NCBI GenBank assembly: GCA_013414685.1
Contig: CP058704.1
Location: 192,902-201,721, forward strand
Source of the DNA: Parachlamydiaceae bacterium
GTDB taxonomy: Bacteria > Chlamydiota > Chlamydiia > Chlamydiales > Parachlamydiaceae
DNA length: 8,820 nucleotides
Direction: 5' to 3'
The position numbers and the translations under genes are program-made. Positions 1 through 5,850 of this stretch are shown in pieces; position 1 is the stretch's first letter; every line of letters begins with the position of its first letter. The notes beneath the pieces were generated by a model. The model had not been told where the DNA came from. It saw only the letters and a program-made list of their open reading frames with translations, and did no database searches.

Positions 1-204
1 AAAACGGCAAAAGAAAATGCAAGGCCTGGTGAACTTGACCGCATAGAAGCTGAACGTCTGGACTTCCATGAACGCGTCAGGCAAGGTTTTCTTACCCTTG
101 CAAAGCGCTATCCTGAGCGAATAAAAGTTATTGACGCCAATCAAAGTGAAGATAGCGTTTTTCGACAAGCCAAGCAGTTGCTTGAAGAAATAATCAAAAT
201 CTAA
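1..204 (+). CDS. tmk: Thymidylate kinase (dTMP kinase), C-terminal part
   Basis: The reading frame is open from the first base to a TAA at 202-204, giving about 67 C-terminal residues; the start lies outside the window. The enzyme phosphorylates dTMP to dTDP in the cytoplasm, the last specific step of dTTP supply. Seen here are the ARPGELDRIE segment followed by LDFHERVRQGFL and the PERIKVIDA strand near the end. In the family these are the end of the LID region, the helix after it (with the E..D.(F)..RVR pattern) and the last beta strand. The gene is intact as far as seen and clearly more GC-rich than the DNA after it. In Chlamydiae holB normally follows closely; here holB is 8.4 kb downstream, so the operon-like pair is split. 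Confidence 0.93.
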   Translation, partial: KTAKENARPGELDRIEAERLDFHERVRQGFLTLAKRYPERIKVIDANQSEDSVFRQAKQLLEEIIKI

Positions 205-249
205 AAACAGAAAGCATCGCTTTTGTATTAATTAATAATATTAATTTAA

Positions 250-278
250 TTGAAATAAAAATAATTTATTGATATGAT
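250..278 (+). promoter_or_regulatory. Putative sigma70-type (chlamydial sigma66) promoter of gene A
   Basis: TTGAAA at 250-255 and TATGAT at 273-278 are separated by exactly 17 bases in the AT-rich gap between tmk and gene A. A start about 7 bases downstream would give a leader of roughly 20 bases before the ATG at 306, containing an AAGG Shine-Dalgarno at 295-298. The match is good, but AT-rich DNA yields such hexamers by chance. Confidence 0.45.
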
Positions 279-291
279 TTTTATTTATCTG

Positions 292-303
292 AATAAGGTC
301 CAT
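292..303 (+). repeat. Leader sequence shared by genes A and C (copy 1)
   Basis: The 12 bases AATAAGGTCCAT precede the start codon here and recur at 4695-4706 before gene C. They include the likely Shine-Dalgarno AAGG. Because the following coding regions are also homologous, the leader was probably duplicated with the gene and kept for translation. Confidence 0.7.
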
Positions 304-305
304 CT

Positions 306-974
306 ATGAAATCTATCTTTTTACCTTCATCCCTTGAAGCAAACAAAAAATACCCGTCAATTCAACTCATCTCACAAGAGAATGCAAAAACAAAACCTTA
401 TGAAGGCAAAGAATATCGTCTCTATGGAAAAGTGGATTTAGAAACAGACCTAGTAACTAAAATTACAAAGCTATTTCAGTTTATTGCTGCGGCCCTCCTT
501 GTACCTGCTACATGTGGAATTCTTTTGGGTTTCAAGACTTTTCGAGATTTATTAAACCGCAAATTTCAAGCTATTTCAAAAACTTCAATTGATATATATG
601 TTTTGAATCAACTAAAGCAATCTACAGGCGCTTCTGATCAAATGATGCCAAGAATCTTAGCTTCAGAAAATTTAAAAATAGATGATCCTTTACAAAATCA
701 ATCTGAAATTACCACTAAAGAAGTTGAATCAGTCAAGCAACCAATTCAGAACGTTATTAATCAATTGGAACTTATAAATAATGATCGAGTTGAAGATCAA
801 AATGAACCAGCAAATGATGAAGCACAATTTATCGATATTAATCAATCGGAACTTTTAAATAATGATGGAGTTGAAGATCAAAATGAACCAGCAAATGATG
901 AAGCACAATTTATCGATGATTTAATATCATCAATGAATTTGACTTCTTTAAAAGCTCAAGAAGTAAAAAATTAA
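306..974 (+). CDS. Gene A, 5' intact segment: N-terminal domain, hydrophobic segment and acidic linker
   Basis: This 222-codon frame begins at ATG 306 with AAGG 7-10 bases upstream. Residues 1-105 match the gene C domain at about three residues in four, including SIQLISQEN, YRLYGKVDLET and LVTKITKLFQFIA. Residues 57-76 are hydrophobic with a central proline and followed by basic residues, as in a single membrane anchor; this is much shorter than the bilobed hydrophobic domain of classic chlamydial Inc proteins. Residues about 110-205 are a hydrophilic linker with a duplicated 27-residue unit. The TAA at 972-974 directly follows an A6 run (965-970); one more A would carry the frame on into the first solenoid repeat (LILKEKFTEAI). 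The annotated end is therefore probably artificial. Confidence 0.7.
   Translation: MKSIFLPSSLEANKKYPSIQLISQENAKTKPYEGKEYRLYGKVDLETDLVTKITKLFQFIAAALLVPATCGILLGFKTFRDLLNRKFQAISKTSIDIYVLNQLKQSTGASDQMMPRILASENLKIDDPLQNQSEITTKEVESVKQPIQNVINQLELINNDRVEDQNEPANDEAQFIDINQSELLNNDGVEDQNEPANDEAQFIDDLISSMNLTSLKAQEVKN
756..917 (+). repeat. 81-bp in-frame tandem duplication in the gene A linker
   Basis: Positions 756-836 and 837-917 are two head-to-tail copies of an 81-base unit. Both are in frame and encode 27-residue units ending in VEDQNEPANDEAQFID. The second half of the unit is nearly identical at the DNA level, so the duplication is recent. Gene C lacks it in its shorter linker. Confidence 0.9.
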
Positions 975-1240
975 TATTGAAAGAAAAATTTACAGAAGCA
1001 ATTATGATTATTAAATTTGAAATTGATCAATCAGAAAAACAAAATTTTCTGAAATAATTGCAAGAATTTATTTTAGAAGAAATCATATAGATAAAGCCCT
1101 TAAATCTTTTTTGAAACTCACTGTCCTGATACAAAAATATATGAATTATGCAAAGAATTCGGATTGATTTATTGTAAAAAGGTGATTTTGAAACTGCTAA
1201 AAAGTGTTTCAGGGCTAGTGATTTTGGATTAATACGGGAA

Positions 1241-1501
1241 GTGTTTTTAGAAGTTTCTAATGAGTTTTTAGAGAAGCAGGAATTTGATAGAGCCTTTGAT
1301 TCGATTAATCATAAAGAAGTTTTTGCACTGGATGACCACTATAATGAATTGGCACAAGTCCTTACTGACAATGGAGAGCTAGAAAAAGCTATCACGGTTG
1401 CTTCTAAACTTTCAAATTATAAATTGAAAGAAAGTTTGTTTCAGCAAATTTTTAATTTATACATCGAAAGAGGTTTAATTGATGAAGCAAAAATTAATTG
1501 A
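1241..1501 (+). CDS. Gene A solenoid fragment (repeats 4-6)
   Basis: This open stretch of 86 codons has no Shine-Dalgarno of its own and begins inside a continuing frame: from about 1181 the same frame already reads KKGDFETAKKCF. It carries the repeat motifs FLEKQEFDRAF, LTDNGELEKAI and YIERGLIDEAK. The TGA at 1499-1501 comes just after an A5 run; one A fewer joins it to the LIEEFSYS frame. It is best read as part of gene A rather than as a gene. Confidence 0.5.
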   Translation: MFLEVSNEFLEKQEFDRAFDSINHKEVFALDDHYNELAQVLTDNGELEKAITVASKLSNYKLKESLFQQIFNLYIERGLIDEAKIN

Positions 1502-1567
1502 GGAGTTCTCTTATTCTACTAAAATAAATAACCAAGCAAAAATAGCAATTGGTTTTGCTAAAAAGGT

Positions 1568-2062
1568 TTGATTGATCAAGCTCTTCTTGAGTGTCCAAGA
1601 TCGTTTGAAGAAAAGCAAGAATGTCTTCAAAAAATTGCTGAAGAATGTATCGAGCAAGGTTCACTTGACAAAGCAAAAGAAGTATGTTCAGCAATGGATT
1701 ACATTAGAGTAGATACTATAGGTCCACGAATTGTATCTGAATATATTAAATTAGGCTTGCTAGATGACGCAGAAATAGTAGCGAATAATCTTTCATCTGC
1801 TGAAAAAGATAATTGTTTACTTGAAATTGCGAGTGTATACTTTAGCAGAGGTCTTTATGACAGGGCTATAGATATAAGCGATCCTGTCTCGTATGAGGCA
1901 AAGCAAGTTCTTTATTTTAAAATAGTGGATGCTTATATACAAGAGGATTTAATCGAAAAAGCTGAGCAGGTTTGTTCAAAAGTTCCATCTTATTGTTTTA
2001 GCTCCTTGGAAAAGATTATTATACTAAGATTGCAAAGGCTTATTTTCAAAAAGCTGATGTAG
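1568..2062 (+). CDS. Gene A solenoid fragment (repeats 7-11)
   Basis: This is the longest uninterrupted solenoid segment of gene A, 164 codons. Successive motifs are CIEQGSLDKAKE, YIKLGLLDDAE, YFSRGLYDRAI and YIQEDLIEKAE at spacings of about 33-34 residues. There is no ribosome binding site; the true frame enters from upstream through an A5 run at 1560-1564 (KKGLIDQAL). After about 2010 the homologous sequence continues in another frame as YYTKIAKAYFQKADVENAI, so the last 18 or so residues are out of frame. Confidence 0.5.
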   Translation: MIDQALLECPRSFEEKQECLQKIAEECIEQGSLDKAKEVCSAMDYIRVDTIGPRIVSEYIKLGLLDDAEIVANNLSSAEKDNCLLEIASVYFSRGLYDRAIDISDPVSYEAKQVLYFKIVDAYIQEDLIEKAEQVCSKVPSYCFSSLEKIIILRLQRLIFKKLM

Positions 2063-2422
2063 AAAATGCCATTAGAATATTACATAAATATCTATTCGAA
2101 CGTGAGGAAAAGAAGCGTCTTATTAAGGAATTTGCGCTTTTGTGTTGTCAAAACGCTAAATATGCAGATTCAATTAAATTCATCCAAAAATCATATGAAG
2201 ATCATGAGGAATTAAAAATGAGATCTTTAATTCCGTCGCTAATGATTATTGTAAACATGGCAATTTTGATGAGGCTATGCAGTTAGCAAGCTACTTAACT
2301 AAGGCGGATACACTTTATGAGAAGATTGGTAGTGGATTTATGGCTCAAGATCAATTAGACAAAGCAGCAGAAGCGTTTGAAAAATTAGTGCTGTTTCAAA
2401 ACTAACTCAAAGATCAAGATTT

Positions 2423-2665
2423 TTGTTTGTATTAGCGGAAAAATTTTGCGAGAATGGCAACTTAGAAAAAGCCTATTACTATGCACCATGTGGTGAGAGC
2501 GTTTCCGTCAGGAATAGATTGTACGAAAATATAGCTCAAAAATACTCCATTAAAGGTGACAAAACAAAAAGTAAGGAAATATTAAAAAAATTCAATATGA
2601 CCTTTAGAAGGCCATTTGATGAAGATTCCACAATTCTTAATGAATGCATTTCAATAACCCTATAA
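2423..2665 (+). CDS. Gene A C-terminal fragment
   Basis: Eighty codons carry the last two repeats, FCENGNLEKAY and YSIKGDKTKSKEI, then a non-repeat tail ending at TAA 2663-2665. The frame actually enters at about 2390 (AVSKLTQRSRF). The gene C counterpart around 6674-6720 (YKKQGYETKALETL) is colinear, which supports this as the genuine 3' part of gene A. What ends the transcript is not obvious; only a weak CCCTA/TAGGG hairpin spans 2658-2677, without a T run. Confidence 0.5.
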   Translation: MFVLAEKFCENGNLEKAYYYAPCGESVSVRNRLYENIAQKYSIKGDKTKSKEILKKFNMTFRRPFDEDSTILNECISITL

Positions 2666-2798
2666 TCTTAACTAGGGGAATTGGCTCATCAAGAAAATGA
2701 GTACCTATTTGAGAGGAACTAGAAAGAGGTATTAATTTATTATTAGCGTTCTTGAAATAATTATATCTAGAACTTTAAATTCAATCGAAATGGATAAG

Positions 2799-2964
2799 TA
2801 TAAACTCGTTTCTGCTGAAACTTGCAATTTTGACCCCATCAGCTTACCACTGTCTTTGAATCTGTCTTTATCACACACTTATTCAAATGTGCTTTTTCGA
2901 CTAATTCAAATACAGGACGCTTCCTTATCAAATTTTCCAACTTTCAACTTGAACGATTATAAAT
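2799..2964. repeat. Fold-back element 1 (degenerate long inverted repeat) between genes A and B
   Basis: The non-coding gap 2666-3030 is dominated by this element. Its ends are inverted: CTCGTTTCTGCTGAAACTTG at 2805-2824 pairs with the complement of CAACTTTCAACTTGAACGA around 2939-2957. Weaker complementarity runs inward, for example CTGTCTTTGAATCTGTC on one arm against the complement of GACTAATTCAAATACAG on the other. The left part (2814-2877) is 55/64 identical, inverted, to 4531-4594. It looks like a non-autonomous palindromic repeat (MITE-like), or alternatively a large transcription terminator. It contains no plausible gene. Confidence 0.6.
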
Positions 2965-3016
2965 TTTAAAATAAAAGTTAATATAACTTTGATAAATTAT
3001 ACTTGTTGATTTATTT

Positions 3017-3021
3017 AGGAG
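3017..3021 (+). promoter_or_regulatory. Shine-Dalgarno of gene B
   Basis: AGGAG lies 9 bases before ATG 3031, separated by GTG and a T run. It is the clearest ribosome binding site among the island's three non-IS genes and fixes the gene B start. A possible -10 box TATACT lies at 2998-3003, but no convincing -35 box was seen. Confidence 0.6.
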
Positions 3022-3030
3022 TGTTTTTTT

Positions 3031-3279
3031 ATGCAATTCACTGATTCTACAAAGCTTGGGAGACTTTCAATTGGAATGTGCACTTTAACAGAAAATGATT
3101 TAGGAAATATAACAAAGTATATTGAATATTCTCATACCAAAAATTACTGTGGAAAAATATGGATTGCCATCCAATTTCTTTTTTCTGGGAAAGGCTTTAT
3201 CACGATTGAAAAAATATTATTTCTTCTAGAGAAGCACCCTCAAAAGCAAAAATTTTTGAAAGACATCCCAATTTGCTAA
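3031..3279 (+). CDS. Gene B N-terminal fragment
   Basis: Eighty-two codons begin at a well-supported start (AGGAG 9 bases upstream). The last residues (LKDIPIC) are probably out of frame: adding a T in the run at 3253-3257 gives FFERHPNLLISLKTYSIGVSRL, which continues smoothly into the next segment. The hydrophobic stretches could be a membrane-associated helix, but no signal peptide is evident. Confidence 0.5.
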   Translation: MQFTDSTKLGRLSIGMCTLTENDLGNITKYIEYSHTKNYCGKIWIAIQFLFSGKGFITIEKILFLLEKHPQKQKFLKDIPIC

Positions 3280-3593
3280 TTTCTTTAAAAACATATTCTA
3301 TTGGAGTGTCACGCCTCAAAGCTCTTCAGGAAACAAAAAATGAAAATATAGAGCCTTTGAATATAAATCCATCGAACGATGAGGCAAAAATTGTAAAACA
3401 GATTGTCCCGGTTTCCATAGCCCAGAAAGTCTTAGGGACTCCAATTGATCAGCAGAACACTACTGAACTCTCACCAGGTTTTTCTGTCAATAATAACAAT
3501 ATTCCCTCAAAAGCAGCTCAAGAAGATCTATCAGACCACGCAAATTCTTTGCCAACAGAAATTGAAAAAATTGTCTTGAAGCAACTGAAATAG
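3273..3593 (+). CDS. Gene B middle fragment (linker)
   Basis: This 106-codon open stretch is low in hydrophobic residues and rich in Asn, Gln, Ser and Glu, as in a flexible linker. Its apparent first codon is TTG without a Shine-Dalgarno, so it is a continuation rather than a gene. The TAG at 3591-3593 is bypassed if one base is added near 3579, giving KIVLKATEIAADQLKETS. Confidence 0.45.
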   Translation: MLISLKTYSIGVSRLKALQETKNENIEPLNINPSNDEAKIVKQIVPVSIAQKVLGTPIDQQNTTELSPGFSVNNNNIPSKAAQEDLSDHANSLPTEIEKIVLKQLK

Positions 3594-3705
3594 CCGCAGA
3601 TCAATTGAAAGAAACGTCGATAGATTTGCCCTTTTTACCACAGAAACAGAGAAGAAAATAACAAAAGAAAATGAATTAGAAGATTTAGTCAAAATTATTA
3701 CTGAC

Positions 3706-4131
3706 TTGCAAAATAATCAGAGTACAATCGATGCACAAAATGCACTTAACAATTCATTTCAAAAACATCCTAATTTAATAGAAGAACTCTTTAAGCGTTG
3801 TAATACCATACAACAAATGGAAATTGTTATCACCGAAGGCTTAAATGTGAATTATAATGTTGTTAAATCTATGTCACCCGAAAGATTCGGTTTTGTCTGG
3901 TTTCAATCCGAAGGACTACCAATGGATATAGGTGCAAAGGATTTCTTTATGGCAAAAGTAAAAGCTCATCATGAATTTATTCAAAAGCTAAAACAAAAAT
4001 ACACTGAAGAAGAAATTTATCAAAATCCTTTTAAACCATTGGATGTAGATTTCACAAAATTGGATTTAAATATGGAAGAAGAAGGAATTCAGTACTTGAC
4101 CGAAAAAAATTTTCATGCGTCAAAGCGTTGA
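3706..4131 (+). CDS. Gene B C-terminal domain fragment
   Basis: This is the longest open part of gene B (141 codons). The frame really enters from about 3637 (TTETEKKITKENELEDL) after the T5 run at 3632-3636. It encodes a compact-looking domain with EELFKRCNTIQQMEIVIT, ERFGFVWFQSEGLPMDIG and KVKAHHEFIQKLKQKYTEEE. I know of no family motif matching these. The TGA at 4129-4131 lies at the next frameshift, after which the protein continues as EINNMLKSIEEELPPL. Confidence 0.5.
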   Translation: MQNNQSTIDAQNALNNSFQKHPNLIEELFKRCNTIQQMEIVITEGLNVNYNVVKSMSPERFGFVWFQSEGLPMDIGAKDFFMAKVKAHHEFIQKLKQKYTEEEIYQNPFKPLDVDFTKLDLNMEEEGIQYLTEKNFHASKR

Positions 4132-4354
4132 AGCAGTCATTTGTGAAATAAACAATATGTTAAAAAGCATAGAAGAAGAATTACCCCCTTTAAATAATTT
4201 TGAAGAAATTGTTAGAACCCGTCTTCTGACAATTGAATATTTGCAGCAAAATGAATTAAAACCACTCACAAATATTGGTATTAACGGTAGTGATAGAAAA
4301 AATCAGTGGTTATATAGAATTTTAGAAGCTTTAAAAAAGCAAACCACATTGTAG
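4115..4354 (+). CDS. Gene B C-terminal tail fragment
   Basis: The frame carries INNMLKSIEEELPPLNNF and RTRLLTIEYLQQNE, then ends at TAG 4352-4354. The apparent ATG lies inside the upstream frame and has no ribosome binding site. Whether one insertion or two closely spaced deletions connect it to the previous segment cannot be decided; both leave the 3' part unchanged. Confidence 0.45.
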   Translation: MRQSVEAVICEINNMLKSIEEELPPLNNFEEIVRTRLLTIEYLQQNELKPLTNIGINGSDRKNQWLYRILEALKKQTTL

Positions 4355-4502
4355 ATTTTTCTTTTAATGATCTAATATTGTATGTTCAAATTTAATCTTT
4401 GCAAGTAGATTTAAGTTAACTTTTTGGACCAAAAGATTTTTATCCACACCTTAAAAATCTTTCCAATGCAATTAATATATTATACAATCGGTCAGTAAAA
4501 TA

Positions 4503-4610
4503 TGCAGATGAAAGTTAGAAAATTTGACGTTGTGCGATGCAGATAGATTCAAAGGCAGTGGCAAGCTGACGAGGTCAAAATTCCAAGTTTCAGCTGGTTT
4601 GTGGATAGAA
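4503..4610. repeat. Fold-back element 2, inverted relative to element 1
   Basis: The gap 4355-4710 holds no gene but contains this element. Read on the - strand, 4531-4594 matches 2814-2877 of element 1 at 55 of 64 bases, and 4509-4527 matches 2928-2946 at 18 of 19. Element 1 has about 45 extra bases between these blocks. Its own arms are also complementary: CAGCTGAAACTTGGAATTTTG on the - strand resembles GCAGATGAAAGTTAGAAAAT near 4504-4523. Elements 1 and 2 therefore bracket gene B as an inverted pair. Confidence 0.65.
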
Positions 4611-4649
4611 AAATAACCATTAATTTTTTATAAAAAAGAAAAAAATATT

Positions 4650-4677
4650 TTGCAAAATAAAAATTATAATGTATTAT
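4650..4677 (+). promoter_or_regulatory. Possible promoter of gene C
   Basis: TTGCAA at 4650-4655 and TATTAT at 4672-4677 are 16 bases apart; an alternative -10 is TATATT at 4675-4680. A start near 4685 would include the shared leader (AATAAGGTCCAT, 4695-4706). The surrounding DNA is very AT-rich, so support is modest. Confidence 0.3.
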
Positions 4678-5105
4678 ATTACATTCAATCTGTAAATAAG
4701 GTCCATATCTATGACTTCTATCTTTTATCTTCATCCCTAGAAGCAAAACAAAAGTACTCGTCAATTCAACTTATCTCACAAGAGAATGTTGAAACAAAAC
4801 CTTATAATGGCAAAGACTATCGTCTCTATGGAAAAGTGGATTTAGAAACAAATTTAGTCACTAAGATTACAAAGCTATTTCAATTTATCGCTGTAGCTCT
4901 TCTAATACCTGCAACATGTGGAGTTATTATTGCCTTCACTTCTTATCAAGACTTATTAAAGCGCAAGTTGCAAGCAATTAGTAAAACAACTGTTAACATA
5001 TACGTTTTAGAGATACTAAAAGAATCTATCGCTTCTCAACCACAAAAATCTCCTGCAAAAGACCCAAAAATGAAGGGAATGCGTCGATCTCATCTACTCA
5101 AATAA
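4650..5105 (+). CDS. Gene C N-terminal domain as an open frame (false upstream start)
   Basis: The open stretch has 151 codons, but its first 30 or so come from the promoter/leader region read in the wrong frame. Homology to gene A begins only at about codon 29 (SSSLEAKQKY). An automatic call would probably use this frame, hiding the true ATG at 4711. The domain YRLYGKVDLET...LVTKITKLFQFIA is well preserved. The end (GMRRSHLLK) is out of frame; the real sequence goes on as NASISSTQIKTNVVQNLPP after about 5077. Confidence 0.5.
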   Translation: MQNKNYNVLYYIQSVNKVHIYDFYLLSSSLEAKQKYSSIQLISQENVETKPYNGKDYRLYGKVDLETNLVTKITKLFQFIAVALLIPATCGVIIAFTSYQDLLKRKLQAISKTTVNIYVLEILKESIASQPQKSPAKDPKMKGMRRSHLLK

Positions 5106-5113
5106 AGACAAAT

Positions 5114-5338
5114 GTGGTTCAAAATTTACCCCCTCCGCAAGTCGATTTACAATCTGAAAAGACTGCCGATCATGAAGATAAGAATAAAGAATCTGTTGAA
5201 AATGAAGGAGAAGAATCTGTTAAGAGTGAAGTTATAGATGATCCTCTAGAAGATCTATTTCCTGATTCAACACAGCTGTCGCCAAAAGCAAAGAAATACA
5301 TCACTTTATTCAAGAAAGAAATTTTGATGAAGCTTTAA
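5114..5338 (+). CDS. Gene C linker and first repeat fragment
   Basis: Seventy-four codons, mostly acidic linker followed by LSPKAKKYITLFKKE. The TAA at 5336-5338 is caused by a missing base in the A run near 5319-5321; corrected it reads KKENFDEALRAMKDL, the first solenoid repeat, matching KEKFTEAI in gene A. Confidence 0.4.
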   Translation: MVQNLPPPQVDLQSEKTADHEDKNKESVENEGEESVKSEVIDDPLEDLFPDSTQLSPKAKKYITLFKKEILMKL

Positions 5339-5343
5339 GGGCC

Positions 5344-5574
5344 ATGAAAGATCTCTCCGATGTTTCTGAACGTAACAAATTTGTTAAATTTGTGGTGGGT
5401 GATTTATTTAAACAGAATTTGATTGATCAAGCAGTCACCGTCCTTGATGATTTTGCTCCTACTCTGGAAGGGAAAAAAGAGTATAACTTAATACGGAAGG
5501 ACTTTGCATCTACTTTTTGTAGAGATGGGGACTGTGAAACAGCCAAAAGTGCTTCAACAATGAATACTTCCTAG
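5344..5574 (+). CDS. Gene C repeats 2-3 fragment
   Basis: Seventy-six codons carry LFKQNLIDQAV and FCRDGDCETAK. The ending SASTMNTS is out of frame: one more A at 5545-5548 gives CETAKKCFNNEYFLAVEFF, matching FETAKKCF of gene A at the same repeat number. Confidence 0.4.
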   Translation: MKDLSDVSERNKFVKFVVGDLFKQNLIDQAVTVLDDFAPTLEGKKEYNLIRKDFASTFCRDGDCETAKSASTMNTS

Positions 5575-5850
5575 CTGTAGAGTTTTTTCAAAAAAGGTGA
5601 AGAACTTTTCGAAGAGGGTGAATTTGATCAGGCTTTTAAAATCGCAACTAATTGGTATTTAAAAGAAGATTTTTATGTTAAACTGACGGAAGCATTTATA
5701 GAGCAAGAAAATTTTGAAAGCGCATTGAAAGCAACACAATGGCTATCTTCAGTTAATGGAAATAGCTACGCATTTTCTGAAAAATTGCATGCATCTGTTT
5801 GGAGAAAGACAAGCTTGAAGAAGCTTTGAAAGCTGCGAAACTGATGAGAT

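Larger units (their letters stand above)
306..2665 (+). pseudogene. Gene A: N-terminal membrane-anchored TPR-like solenoid protein, broken by about 9 frameshifts
   Basis: Parsimonious correction of one base at each break gives a single protein of about 785 residues. Residues 1-105 form a domain shared with gene C and containing one hydrophobic segment (about 57-76, FQFIAAALLVPATCGILLGF). An acidic Asn/Glu-rich linker follows, then about 17 helical repeats of 31-36 residues with the pattern (Y/F)xxxGxLExA. Such solenoids usually bind proteins; no enzyme motif is visible. Breaks lie near 965-970, 1044-1048, 1107-1112, 1176-1180, 1489-1493 (insertion), 1560-1564, 2010-2013, 2220-2225 and 2386-2390; the rest read as single-base deletions, mostly in A or T runs. 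The repeats stay well conserved on both sides of each break and I found no other stops. It could be a real pseudogene or an intact gene with base-calling errors. Function and partner are unknown; a membrane-tethered scaffold is inference. Confidence 0.7.
3031..4354 (+). pseudogene. Gene B: unrecognised protein of about 440 codons, broken by about 4 frameshifts
   Basis: I do not recognise this protein. With one base restored in the T5 run at 3253-3257, one near 3579, one in the T5 run at 3632-3636 and one or two corrections near 4115-4140, it reads continuously from ATG 3031. Visible parts are: an N-terminal region with a hydrophobic patch (KIWIAIQFLF, residues about 43-52) and a second one before residue 80; a hydrophilic Asn/Gln/Pro-rich linker (about 100-175); a predicted helix with IVLKATEIAADQL; and a mixed alpha/beta-looking C-terminal region. 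That region includes ELFKRCNTIQQMEIVITEG, PERFGFVWFQSEGLP and an acidic stretch near NMEEEGIQYL. No repeats like those of genes A and C are present. A fold-back element sits on each side. The gene could be a family-specific effector or housekeeping protein of Parachlamydiaceae; that is only a guess from context. Confidence 0.55.

Noticed and set aside
209..226. Possible terminator after tmk (GAAAGC/GCTTTT hairpin, loop ATC)
   Set aside because: Only a six-pair stem including a G-T pair, and just a four-T run overlapping the stem; too weak to call.
306..974. Classic chlamydial Inc protein
   Set aside because: The hydrophobic part is a single segment of about 20 residues, not the 40-60 residue bilobed domain of Inc proteins; an inclusion-membrane role is not supported by sequence alone.
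1494..1694. 66-codon open frame on the - strand
   Set aside because: It lies opposite gene A repeats that read well on the + strand, has no ribosome binding site, and its composition is that of a shadow frame.
2658..2677. CCCTA/TAGGG hairpin at the end of gene A
   Set aside because: Five pairs with a 10-base loop and no T run after it; not convincing as a terminator.
2799..2964. CRISPR-like or attachment-site repeat
   Set aside because: There are only inverted arms, no regularly spaced direct repeats with spacers and no integrase gene nearby.
4549..4764. 71-codon open frame on the - strand
   Set aside because: It crosses fold-back element 2 and the gene C leader and start, both explained otherwise; no ribosome binding site or known motif.
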